Of a DNA stretch of 64,000 bases, positions 47,537 to 59,490 are shown piece after piece. Each line of letters opens with the position of its first letter. The stretch's first letter is position 1. Location: assembly GCA_963277665.1 (NCBI GenBank), contig OY728153.1:272278250-272342249 (forward strand). Reading direction: 5' to 3'. The stretch comes from Viscum album. Its lineage: Eukaryota; Streptophyta; Magnoliopsida; Santalales; Viscaceae. Below the pieces are notes generated by a model, which saw nothing but the letters and a program-made list of their open reading frames with translations, did not search any database and was not told the DNA's origin. Position numbers and translations under genes: made by a program.

Positions 47537-50500
47537 TATATGGACACGGCCTTAAAACATTACATAATCTTGAATTAAATGAATAATTCACATTGAGGAT
47601 ATTTTTAGGTTTAGAGATTTAGAGAATTGGTTCATAGCATATACATAACAACTTTAATATTACGTATAGACACATCTACTCAGTATCTCTTTTTTCAAAA
47701 AATAAAAACACTTTGAAAAAGTCATGCATAGTTCCGTGTTTTAGATAACAAGACTATTCCATGATCCCATCGTTGACCCTATTCCACTTTATTTCCTGTG
47801 AAAAACATTTCAAAAACATGGGATGAGCATAGAAAGCTCTTTAAGGGATACACAATGAATGAAAACTGTTAGTTATTCAAAACAACAAGTAAACCATGAA
47901 TACTTTATCATATGTAATAATTTTCACCTTTATGAAGTTGTAAATACTCTTCACTGAATAAAACATAATTTCTTACCGTTTTTTACCAAAATATTACCAT
48001 AAACCCCATATAAAGAACACATAACATATAAAGGTAACTTGGGACATAAACATACTTAAAAGGAATAACCATATGGTCGACTTCCACACATATCACTAAA
48101 TAAAATAGCTATACGACTTACTTCTATACTCAGTGCATTGGAGGTTATAACCTATCCAACTGTCCTGGTTTTCATGGCACCACCCGTCATTTGGTTTATC
48201 ATGTAACCACCCGTCAAATGTCTAAGTACCATTATAAAATCACAACACATACAAAAAATATAAAGGAATGAAAATATTTCCAAATTTCAATCACAATATA
48301 TTGACATATCAAATCCATTATCATAACCATTTTCAATACCAAAATACATAAAAGAGTATATGGTATTTATTTGTCTTTTAAAAACATTACGGCTTGTTAA
48401 GGAAGACAATGATCAAATAATACTCGCGGTGGCGGAAACGTCGTTGTCACCGCGTACGTTAAAAAGAAACACACTTTTTTCATTTAGTAAAACAATTTGT
48501 AGAGAAAAGATTCCTTTTGAAAAAAATTAAAATTAAATGGGTTTTATATACCGTATAAAAGAATATTGTGTATAAAACAAAATATGCCTCAATTAAATGA
48601 GATTAAGACGAAGTCCCTTACCTCGTGTGAGACTTAACTCGATCGTTCTTTAATCTCCGTAATAATAAACTACAGTTAATTTATACATTCTTAAGAACAT
48701 TTTTCAAGTTCATTATTCCTTTTATATCACTTATTAAGATGTTATCAACATTATGTAATCATTAAAGTTAATAATGGTTGTTTTGTCGATCTTTGGTACT
48801 TGAGTCAAAAATATACTTCTTATAATTACATGTTGTTCATGTGGTAAAATATCCATTATCTCTAAATTATATTCATGATTTAGATATCATATATATCATA
48901 TATATCCAGTATATACATGCATTTATAATATTACCTAACATTTAGAGGCAAGAAATGAAATGCACCGTTCATGGAGACGGTAAGCCGTATGTACGCATAA
49001 ACACTAATTTCATTTCTATTTCGTATTTAATCGAATGAAATCACAATGATATAAACGTGTTTTATAATTCCAATATAATATAATATATAATATCATTAAC
49101 TCCATCTTTTATATGTCCCACTTATGGCATTAATGATTCAAATCACTTTGAGGGGGCGGTAGTCCGCACTTCCTAAAATGAAATTATCGCATTTATCCAT
49201 TATGGAAACCATAAAGGCATGCCATAAATGAAAAATACATAAGAATAAGGAAAACATAAACATAATATATATCCTATATAAATACAGTGATATCTTAATG
49301 ACCACCATGAGAGGCGGTAGGAGATAACTGAACAATCATCGTTTCGTGAGGCAGTAGTTTGCAGTCCAAAGAAACTGTATGTTCTTCACCCATTAAATGG
49401 AGTTGTGTGTAAGTTTAGCTCGAATAATTCTCATAAAAACATCCTATTATACTGAAGATACTTGTTTTGTTACAAAGGAAAGTAATAAAAAGGGTTTTTG
49501 GGGTTGGAGGAGAAAAATAAAACAAAAGGATATATGAGAAGACGTTTCCATTAAATCGGGTAACTCTCCTTGGTTTGAACAAAAATTGTTTCTTAAAGAG
49601 CTTTCTGCCTAAGGTAAGGCTTATAGTATGAAGAGAGACATGTGGAGAGATAATATGAGAAAGGGATGGATGATCCAATGGCTTGAGAGGTGTTGGTAAG
49701 GGGGTATAGGTGGGGGACTTTTATTAGGGGGAGGATGGTTACTTTTGGAATGTCTTGAAATGTTACTTTATTATAAAAGGATTTTATGAATTTGAAAGGT
49801 CCCAAAATGATATATGTCGAGGATAAGGTGATAAGGGTTCGAAAGCCACCCATAAAAAAGGTTCTCAACAAGTTTAAGTCTTATATTTTACCTTATCTTT
49901 TCATTTTATTTAAATCTTTCATTAAGGAGATAATCATTGCATCATCATGGTGTCATAAATAATCTTATTTATATTATGTATAAAAATTATAAAAAAATAC
50001 CATGATGTATGAAATATTTTTATATTTCTAATGAATATTTATAGTCTAAGATATCATTTATATAATCAAAAATAAAATTGTTTTACTTAGGTGATACATA
50101 CACTGGTTATATTTTCTTTCTTTGAAAACAATATAATAAAAGGTCACGATCACACTAAAGTGATTCCATGGGGTCCCAAAGTTGGAACAAGGCATCCCAT
50201 GGTCGTCCATGACTCAAAAGAAGGATTTGGACTCAAGATGAGGTCATTTTATATTATTATGATATTATTTTATTACCCTTAACTACCCGATTACTAATCA
50301 ATCACGATAATTAAAGATAATTGACATCGTTAATATTCATAATGTCAAAAAAAGGAGTTTTCATTAAATAATTTGGACCTTATGATTCCAAATATGGAAC
50401 CCATTTTACCAAATTCCAAACCCAGAAATTGAAGTAATTAATTTAAAAATAATTACCATTGTCAAAACAAATAGTGTGTATTTAAGAAACAAAATCTATC

Positions 50501-51182
50501 AAAAGATTGACACTTGTTTATTTCCAATTTCAAAGTGAAAATAATTCCAATGACCACCATTGGATTAAATGGTAAAAATATATTCTAATTACACTTTAAA
50601 ACCAGTTAAAAATATAATATATCAACATAAAATTAGATTAAATGGAGGTTTTGAATTAAAATACAAAAAAAATCACTATTCATTAAAAATGTACTTTATC
50701 GGAAAAATAACAAAAAATTACACAAAGTAAATTTTGATGTCCCGATTCTAAAGAATTATTTTATTAGGTCCTATAGAATGTACATGAGTGACCAAAACTA
50801 TATTTAAAGAGTTTTCACCGCCAAAAGGTGATAAATCAACCTTTTTGTGAATATTATAGTATTTATGCCTAAAATTGAATTCTTTTCTTATTTTAAGCCT
50901 TTTTCTTTTATTGGATAAAAGAAAAAACATTTAACAAACATATAGAATCATATTTTAGTTATTTACATTCATTCTTGCCAATATAATGGCTAGGCATTAA
51001 CTACTATTTAAAATAATATTATTATATTATTAGTGTGCAATGTATGATTTCAAAGAAACCCGTTGTTGTGTATCAGGTACGCCATTGAACATAAAAAACC
51101 CCTTAAAGTAAAATTAATATTTAATTCACAAATATTAATAAATATTAATATGTATTATTCTTTATTTACCTAGGATGTTACA
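47537..51182 (-). repeat. 3' LTR of the Tekay/Del-like chromovirus (about 3646 bp)
   Basis: Colinear over its whole length with 55839-59485. It ends GGATGTTACA at 51182, directly beside the polypurine tract, so it is the 3' LTR of a minus-strand element. The exact inner base on the left (TATATGG at 47537) is uncertain by a few bases because it does not show the usual TG. About one base in ten differs from the other copy over 100 bases compared by eye. Shared landmarks include GGTGGCGGAAACG (about 48430) and the palindromic TA-rich CATATATATC cluster (about 48890). Confidence 0.9.
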
Positions 51183-51200
51183 TGCTTCCCCCCTTTTGGG
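51183..51200 (-). other. Polypurine tract
   Basis: On the minus strand it reads CCCAAAAGGGGGGAAGCA immediately before the LTR start TGTAACATCC. It is the expected second-strand primer site. Confidence 0.9.
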
Positions 51201-51837
51201 AATTGTGTCCTCATAATTTTATTCACTTATCAAATAAGTGGGGGTATTTATCCCTCATAGAATTTTAAGATTCCCACATTGCCTCTTCCACCATATGGGT
51301 TTTCCACAAAACCATTACCTCATAAATTACCTTATTCTGCAACACTTTCTCTCTTCAGTCATGAATCTGGACTAGTTGTTCATCATAAGAGAGATTCTTT
51401 TCCAACTGAACTACCTCTAGGCTCAAAACATGGGATGGATCTAGCATATAATTTATCAACATAAAGACATGAAAAACATTGTGTACCTGGGACAAACATG
51501 GAGGTAAATCCACTCTATACGCAACCGATCCAACATTCTCTAGTATTTCATAATGTACAATGAACCTCGAACACAACATTCCCTTCTTACCAAAACGCAT
51601 CACACTTTTACATGGAGAAACTTTGAGAAAACCCTGATCACCTACCTCAAAAGAAAGATCCTTCCTACGGTTATCTGCATAATGTTTTTGCCTGCTTTGA
51701 GCTGTTCTCATGTGCTTCTGAATCAACTGAACTTTCACTGCCTTCTCTTCCACCAATTCCAGTCCAATCAGCTTCCTTTCACCTACATTATACCAAAAAA
51801 GCTGGAGTTCGACACTACTTCCCATATAATTCCCCAA
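51201..51837 (-). pseudogene. Integrase C-terminus and chromodomain-like tail
   Basis: The 160-codon frame 51837-51355 carries QKHYADNRRKDLSFEVGD, then a variant of the GVMRFGKxGKL block and EILENVGSVAYRVDLPP, the C-terminal integrase module of gypsy elements. It continues as VHNVFHV and DPSHVL. After a stop at about 51355 a chromodomain-like segment (KVLQNKVI, then VLWKTHMVEEAMWES) follows to about 51235 and ends before the polypurine tract. The chromodomain binds histone marks and biases integration toward heterochromatin. Confidence 0.85.
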
Positions 51838-52600
51838 ACGGAGCCATCTATATACTAGAATGAAAACTATTATTATAAGAAAATTAAACCAATGAAAGTT
51901 GTTGGTCCCAAATTCCCTGGTAATCCATCATGAAATCACGTAACATATCCTCCAAGGTCTGAATTGTTCATTCTGACTGCCCATCTGATTGAGGATGAAA
52001 AGTTGTACTAAAATTTAATTCAGTACCCAACAACTTCTAAAGGCCTTTACAAAAGTTAGAAGTAAACCTGGGATCATGATCAGATACAATGGAGAGGGGA
52101 ACTCCATGTAACTTGACTGTATCTTTAACATACAACTGAGATAGTTGATCTAGATATAAAGTATCTCAAATAGGAAGTAAATTAGCATATTTAGTCAATC
52201 GATCAACAATAACACATATTTCATTATTACCTCGAGATGTATTTGGTAATCCCACAACAAAGTCCATGGATATATTTTCCCATTTCCACTCTGGCACTGG
52301 TAAAGACTAAAGCATCCCTTTCAGTGACTGCAGCTCTACTTTAACCTGGTGACAAGTCAAACATTTCAAAGTAAAATCAGAAATATCCCTTTTCATTCCA
52401 TCCCACTAGTAATACTCCCGAAGATCTCCATACATCTTAGTACATCCAGGGTGAACTGAAAACGAGGAACTATGAGCCTCACATAAAAACACATTCTTCA
52501 ATTGTGAATCACAAGTCACACATAATCTCTTCGCAAACCTCAAAACACAATCATTATCAATGTTAAATTCAGGCAACATACACTTCTGAACCAACTCTAC
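51838..52600 (-). pseudogene. Integrase zinc finger and catalytic core, stop-ridden
   Basis: The HHCC finger is readable around 52340-52500 (EAHSSSFSVHPG, then CLTCHQVK). The core shows the first Asp in MDFVVGLP (about 52260), the second in VSDHDPRF (about 52085) and the Glu in HPQSDGQSE (about 51975), so the DDE triad is present at sequence level. Stops interrupt it at several points (for example after SDGQSE and after LLPI), so no functional enzyme can be made. It would have inserted the cDNA into the genome. Confidence 0.85.
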
Positions 52601-53188
52601 CTTTTTCTACAACTCACTGTCTTCCTTCCACGCTTTCATAATTCTGTCTGATAGAGATGATCTCACTGACACCTGAAACAAAAAAGAAGAACTTCCTGCA
52701 CCAACAACTTCTATGCCGAAGTTCATCAAATTAAAAATCAAAGGATCTTGTTCCAAATGTAGCGTGGTTAATGAAGCATTACTTTTTTGACTCAAAGCAT
52801 CAGCAACAATATTTGATTTTCCCAGATGGTAATGAATTGTACAATCATAATCCTTGATTAATTCCAGCCATCACCTTTGTCTCATGTTCAATTTTTTCTG
52901 AGTGAATATACACTTAAAAATTTTGTGATCCGTATATATTTCACACATTACTCCATACAAATGATTCCTCCAAATTTTTAAATCAATGACAACTGTAACT
53001 AATTCCAAATCATGTGTAGGGTAATTTAACTCATGATTTTTCAAATGACGTGAAACATAAGCAATTACCTGATCATTCTGCATAAGGAAACAACCAAGTC
53101 TTTTCAATAAACCATCACTGTAGAAAAAAAACTCACCATTTCTGGAAGGATGTTCCAAAATTGGAGCATTCACCAATCCTCTTTTCAA
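52601..53188 (-). pseudogene. RNase H domain of the chromovirus
   Basis: The frame 53188-52871 contains [26 protein letters not shown] and YTDHK, the Asp-Glu-Asp active-site positions of gypsy RNase H. One stop at the end separates it from the linker with VADALSQKS (about 52790). It is joined to RT by a single stop near 53190. It would have removed the RNA template during reverse transcription. Confidence 0.88.
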
Positions 53189-53866
53189 TTATTGAAAACA
53201 ATCATCACATTCTTTTTTCCAAATGAACTTAAAACCTTTTCGAGTTAACATAGTCATTGGACTAGATAATCGTGAAAAATTCTCAACAACCCTCTGGTAA
53301 TAACCTACCAAACCAAGAAAACAATGGATCTCGGTTATATTTGTAGGTCGTTTCCATTCTTCAACAAATTTTGTTTTAGCAGGATCAACATATATGCCAT
53401 TTTTTGAAAAAATGTGACCAAGGAATGAAATTTGTTCTAACCAAAACTCACACTTGCTGAATTTTCCATACAATTTCTCTTCTTTTAATGTTTTCAATAA
53501 AAACCTTAAATAAATTTCATGTTCATATTTACTTTTGGAAAAAAAAATATCATCAATGAACACAACCAAAATCTTATCCAAGAACTCATGGAAAGTTATA
53601 TTAATTATATCCATGAATACAATAGGTGCATTGGTTAACCCAAAAGGCATAACTACAAATTCCTAATGGCCATATCTAGTACAAAACGCAGTCTTCGGAA
53701 TGTCTACTTGTTTTACTTTCAACCGATGGTACCTCGACCTCAATTCAATCTTTGAAAAATACTGGGCTCCCTCGATCTGATTAAATAAATCATCAATATG
53801 AGGAAAAGGATACTTGTTCTTAACAGTGATGTTATTCAATGCTATATAATCAATGCAAAGTCTCAT
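53189..53866 (-). pseudogene. Reverse transcriptase of the chromovirus
   Basis: The frames 53866-53663 and 53650-53189 are in the same register and separated by one stop near 53660. They hold [48 protein letters not shown], the catalytic FIDDIFFSKS (usual FIDDILVYSKS) and SKCEFWLEQISFLGH, then the FLGLVGYYQRVVENFS connection. The active-site Asp pair is intact. Family and order are unambiguous. Confidence 0.93.
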
Positions 53867-54547
53867 TGAACTATCTTTATTTTTTACAAAAAAGACCGGA
53901 GCACCCCATGGTGATGTGCTAAGTTGAATGAAACATTTATCAAATAACTCCTATAATTTCTTCTTTAACTCTAAAAGTTAAACATGAGCCATTCTCTAAG
54001 GGGTTTTTGAAATTGGTTTAGAATCAAGAACTAATTCCAGAGTAAATTTAAATTCCAGATCAGGTATAATACCAGGATACTCATCAGAAAAAACATCAAG
54101 ATACTCATTTACCACTAGAACATCATCAATCTGAACAGTTCATTTGTTTTCAACGATGTGATCAAGGTAACATTCATTTCCTTCATTTACTAGTTTCTCA
54201 TCTTCCCGATATGATATCAAAAGTAGGCGTTCATTATTGTACGCAAATAGAAAATCTTTCTGAAAAGAAACCTCTTTAGCTCTGAAATCAATCTTAGCAT
54301 GATAAACAGAAATCAAATCCATGCCCAAAATAACATAAAACTCTACTAGAGGAAAAATAATAAGGTTTGTAGGTAGATTCTTTCCACACACAAGGACAAG
54401 AAGGTTCTTATGATTTCTTTTTGTCTCAACATTTCCTCCTGGTGTTTTTACCATATGTTTAGGATTCATATCTTTAGATGGAATTCCCAATTTACTAGAA
54501 AACTTATCAGAAATGAATGAATGTGTAGACCCTGAGTCAAACAACAC
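53867..54547 (-). pseudogene. Aspartic protease and linker to RT
   Basis: The 135-codon frame 54547-54140 begins with LFDSGSTHSFIS, the DSG active-site loop of retroviral-type aspartic proteases, and has the second landmark FYVILGMDLI about 60 residues later. The DSG triplet is intact. It is out of frame with the preceding gag frame, so an indel near 54550 uncouples it. From 54139 to 53867 the linker to RT is broken by stops. Confidence 0.9.
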
Positions 54548-55680
54548 ATTGGTATAATATGAAAAACAAAAAGTGTACCTGATACTACTTCATTTGATGG
54601 CCCAACATCTGCTGAAGTTGTTGCAAAGGATTTAACCACCCCTTTCTTCTTGTAGTATGGCTGCTTTCCCTCGGTTGATTTCTTCATTAGACACTCATTT
54701 TCATAATGGCCCATTTCATTACACTTAAAACATCTTACTTCTGGCTTTTCATTGCTTACTCGATCATTTTCCCTATAGTTACGAGAAATATGACCAGACT
54801 TACCACACCAGAAGCACTTTCCAGACGAGGATAAACATTTTCCAGGATGCATTTTACCACACTTCTCACAGGATGGATATTTGGTTTTCTTACCTTCATG
54901 CTTCTTTGATGATTTCTTTCCCTTTCCCTGCAAACTGGACCTCTTATTCTGTAGTTTGGAAAAGATCCCATAATCATTAGAAAACTCCATTTTCACCTTC
55001 TCCACAAATTGAACAAGTATTTCATAACTTTTTAACTCACGAGAATCTAAAGAACATTGATACTTTAGCATTAACCTTGAGTTAAAACGGTTGATTTTAC
55101 TATCAAGATATCATATGAAATTTGGAGCATACCTTGCCAGTCGTGTGAACTTTTCTTCATAAGAATCCCCTGAGTTATCCTCCTATATCAATTCTAGGAA
55201 TTTTTTTCCATCCTAAGACGAACCACTTTAGGAAAATATTTCTTAAGAAAGATATCTTTGAATTCATCCCAGTCAAGATCATAAATCACCTCACTATCCC
55301 TGATATTTTTCACCATCGACCACCACTGATCAGCTTCACCTTCAAAACGGTAAATAGCGAGACTAACGTTTTGATGTTTTGAACACCCCATGACATCCAA
55401 AATCTTTTCCAGTGTTCTAATCCACTCTTCTTCTAGAACAGGGTCTGATGATCCTCTGAATGATGGGGGATGTTGCGTCAAGAAATTATCCACTACTGAC
55501 ATGTTCCTCTGTGGTCGATATGGCTATTCTCGTGTATGTATACCACCACCACTTATAGCCTGAGTTAACTATGACATCACTACAACAAACAATTCAGTTC
55601 TTATTCCAACCATCTCAGGTTGCTGATTTGGAAGGTTGTCTTCCTCCTGATGTCGTCCCAATATAGCTTCCATGTTTCTT
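54466..55680 (-). pseudogene. Gag polyprotein with zinc knuckles
   Basis: The capsid part is in the frame 55502-55194 (FLTQHPPSFRGSSDP, then a WIRTLEKILDVMGC segment, EADQWW and FKDIFLKKYFP). After stops near 55190 and a register change, the frame 55071-54466 holds a Lys-rich stretch and three Cys motifs: CEKCGKMHPGKC, CFWCGKSGHISRNY (last Cys replaced by Tyr) and CFKCNEMGHYENEC (complete CX2CX4HX4C). The probable N-terminus, with a Glu/Gln-rich stretch, reaches to about 55680. Gag coats and packages the RNA. Confidence 0.88.
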
Positions 55681-55824
55681 CTATGGAAACCATTCTGAAC
55701 ATAGAAATATCTTAGGCTAAGCAACATGGAAATATTTAAATTATATATCATTTCAATCATACCATAAATTAATTTATGGAAATGAATTTAACAATATCCT
55801 AACTCCTAAAGTTGTTTAAACCAA

Positions 55825-55836
55825 CCTCTGATACCA
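55825..55836 (-). other. tRNA-iMet primer-binding site
   Basis: On the minus strand it reads TGGTATCAGAGG, matching 11 of 12 bases of the iMet PBS TGGTATCAGAGC, two bases inside the 5' LTR. The last base differs. Confidence 0.9.
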
Positions 55837-55838
55837 AC

Positions 55839-58800
55839 TATAAGGACCCATCCATAAAACATTACATAATCTTGAATTAAATGAATAATTCACATTGAGG
55901 ATCTTTTCATGTTTTGAGATTTAGAGAATTAATTCATAAAATATACATAAAATCTCTAATATTATATTTAGACACATCTACTTAGTATCTATTTTTTTCA
56001 AAAAATAAAACTCTTTGAAAGAGTCATGTCTAGTTCAATGTTTTAGACAACAAGACTTTTCCTTGATCCCATATTTGACCCTATTCCACTTTATATCCTG
56101 TGAAAAACATTTAAAAAACATGGTATGAGCATATAAAGCTCAGTAAGGGATACACAATGAAGTAAAACTGTTAGTTTTTAAAAACAACAAGTAAACCATG
56201 AATACATTATCATAAGTAATACTTTTCACTTTTATGAAGTAGTAAATACTCTTCACTGAATAAAAGATAATTGAGTACCCTTTTGTAACCAAAAGATTAC
56301 CATAAAACCCAAATAAAGAACACATAACATATAAAGGTAACTTGGGACATAAACATACTTAAATGGAATAACCATATGGTCGACTTCCACACATATCACT
56401 AAATGGAATAGCCATACGACTAACATCCATACACAATGAATTGGAGGTTATAACATAACCACCTGTCCTGGTTTTCCCAGCACCACCTGTCATTTTTTTT
56501 ATCATGTAGCCACCCATCAAATGTCCAAGTACCATTATAAAAGCATAACAAATGAAAAAAATTATAAAGGATTGAAAAACATTCATCATTTCAATCACAA
56601 TATATTAACATATCAAATTAATTACCAAAACCATTCTCAATACCAAAATACATAAAAGAGCATATGGTGTTTATTTTCCTTTTAAAAACATTACGGCTTG
56701 TTATGGAAAAAAAAGATCAAATAATACTCACGGTGGCGGAAACGCCGTTGTCATTACGTACGTTAAAATGAAACATAATTTTTGACATTTAGTAAAAATC
56801 TTCATAGAGAAAAATTCATTTTGAATAAAAGTCAATGTCAAAGGGGTTTATACACAATATAAAAGAAAGTTTTGAATAATCAAAATATGCCTCAATGAAA
56901 GGAGATTGAGATGAAGTCCCTTACCTTGTGTCCGACATGACTAGATCATTATTTAATCTCCTGAATAATAAACTAGAGTTAATTTCTACTTTCTTAAAAA
57001 CCTTTTTCATTTTAATTATTCCTTTTATATCACTTATTACCATGTTATGAACATTATGTATTCATTGAAGTTAATAATGGTCGTTTTGTCGATCTTTGGT
57101 ACTTGAGTAAAAAATAAACTTATTAGAATTACAAGTTGTCAATGTGGTAAAATATCCATTCTCTACAGAATTATATTCATGATTTAGATATCATATATAT
57201 CATATATATCCAGTATATACATGTATTTATAATATCACATAATATTTAGAGGTAAGAAATGAAATTCACCATTCATTGAGATGGTAAGTGATACGTACGC
57301 ATGAACGCTACTTTCATTTATATTTCATATTTAATGGAATGAAATCACAATGATATAAAAGTATATTCAAATTCCAGTATAATATCTTATATAATATCAT
57401 TAACTCTCTCCTGTATATGTCCAACATATGGCATTAACGATTCAAATCACTTTGAGGGGGCAGTAGTCAACACTTTCTAAAATAAAATTATCGCGTTTAT
57501 CCATTATGGAAACCATAAAGGTATGCCATAAATAAAAAATAAAGAAGAATAAGGAAAACATAAACATCATATATATCATATATAGATACAGTGACATCTT
57601 AATGGCCACTATGAGAGGCGGTAGGAGATAATTGAATAATCATCGTTTTGTGAGGCAGTAGTGTGTTGTCCACAGAAATAGTATGTTCTTCACCCATCAG
57701 ATGGAGGTGTGTGTAATTTTACCAAGAATAATTATCATAAAAACATCATATAATATTGAATATACTGGTTTTGTTACAAAATAAATGAATAAAAAGAGTT
57801 TAGGGGGTTGGAGAAGAAAAATAAAACAAAAGGACATAAGAGAAGACATTGCCTTTAAATCGGGAAACTCCCCTTGGTTTGAACCAAAAGGGTTTCTTGA
57901 AGAGATTTCTGCCAAAGGTAAGGCTTATAGGATGAAGAGAGGGATTTTTAGAGATAATATGAGTAGGGTTTGGACGCGAAAATGTCTTGAGAGGTGTGGT
58001 TAAGTTGGTATAGGTGGGGGACACTTATAAGAGGGAGGATGGTTACTTTTGGAGAGTCTTGAAATGTTACATCATTATAAAATGATTTTGGGAATTTTAA
58101 AGGTCCCACAATGATATATTTCGTGGATAAGGTGATAAGGGTTCGAAATCCACCCATGAAATAGGTTTTTGACAAGTTCATGTCTTAGATTTTACCTTAT
58201 CTATTCATTTTATATAAATCATTCATTAATGAGGTAATCACTGCATCATCATGGTGTCATAAATAAATTTATTTATTTAATGTATAAAAATTATAAAACA
58301 AATACCATGATGTATGAAATATTATTATATTTCCAATTACTATTTATAGTCTAAGATATCATTTATATAAACAAAAATAAAATTCTTTTACTTAGGTGAT
58401 ACATACTTTGGTTATATTTTCCTTTTTAAAAATTAATATAATAAAAGGTCACTATCACACTAAAGTGATTCCCTGGGGTCTCAAAGTTGGCACAAGGAAT
58501 CACATGGTTCTCCATGACTCAAAAATAGATTTGGATACAATTTTAGGTCATTTTATATTATTATGATATTATTTTATTACCCTTAACTACCCGATTACTA
58601 ATTAATCACTATAATTAAAGATAATTGTCGTCATTACTATTCATAATGTCAAAAAACAAGAGTCTTAATTAAATCATTTGGAACTTATGATTAAAAATAT
58701 GGAACCCATTATACCAAATTTCAAACACATAAATTTCAATACATAATTTAAAAATAATTCCCATTTTCAAAACGAATAGCGAGCTTTTAAGAAACAATAT

Positions 58801-59485
58801 CTATCAAAAGATTGACACTTGTTTATGTCCAATTTCAAAGTAAAACCAATTCCAATGACCAAAATTGGATTAAATGGTAAATATAGATTCTAATTAAACT
58901 TTAAAACTAATTAATAAGATAATATAAACATATAAAATTAGATTAAAATGAGGTTTTGAATAAAAATACAACATTTTTCACTGTTCATTAAAAAGTACTT
59001 TATCGGAAAAATAACAAAAAATTACACAAAGTAAATTTTGATGTCCCGGTTCTAAAGAATGATTTAATTTGGTCCAATAGAATGTATAAGAGTGACCAAA
59101 ATTATATTAAAATAGGTTTCACCATAAAAAGGAGATAAATCGACCTTTTAGTGAATATTAGAGTATTTATGCTTAAAATTGAATTCATTTCTTATTCTAA
59201 GCCTTTATCTTTTTTTAGATAAATGTAAAAACATTTAACAATGATATATAATCATTTATTAGTTATTTCTATTCATTCCCACCAATACAACTGTTAGGCA
59301 TTAACTACTATTTAAAATAATATTATTATATTATTTGTGTGCAACGTAAGATTTCAAAGAAACCTGTTGTTGCGTATCGGGTACACCATCAAACATAGAA
59401 ACCCCTTAAAGTAAAATTAATATTTAATTCAAAAATATTAATAAATATGAATATGTCTTATTATTTATTTACCTGGGATGTTACA
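55839..59485 (-). repeat. 5' LTR of the Tekay/Del-like chromovirus (about 3647 bp)
   Basis: Colinear with 47537-51182. It ends GGGATGTTACA at 59485 and is followed by TTCAA. The inner end (TATAAGG at 55839) abuts the iMet PBS. The promoter must lie here, but no TATA box can be singled out in this AT-rich sequence. Confidence 0.9.
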
Positions 59486-59490
59486 TTCAA
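59486..59490. other. Probable target-site duplication (TTCAA)
   Basis: It follows the right LTR end and matches TTCAT at 47532-47536 in four of five bases. Confidence 0.5.

Larger units (their letters stand above)
47537..59485 (-). mobile_element. Full-length Tekay/Del-like chromovirus, degenerate
   Basis: Two direct LTRs of nearly equal length (47537-51182 and 55839-59485) enclose, on the minus strand, a tRNA-iMet primer site, gag with zinc knuckles, protease, RT, RNase H, integrase, a chromodomain-like tail and a polypurine tract, in that order. The LTR outer 5' end is TGTAACATCC. The flanking bases TTCAT (47532-47536) and TTCAA (59486-59490) are a probable target duplication with one mismatch. 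The order protease-RT-RNase H-integrase defines Ty3/gypsy. The chromodomain tail, iMet primer and long LTRs fit the Tekay/Del branch. All genes carry stops or frameshifts. Total length is 11,949 bp. Confidence 0.93.
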
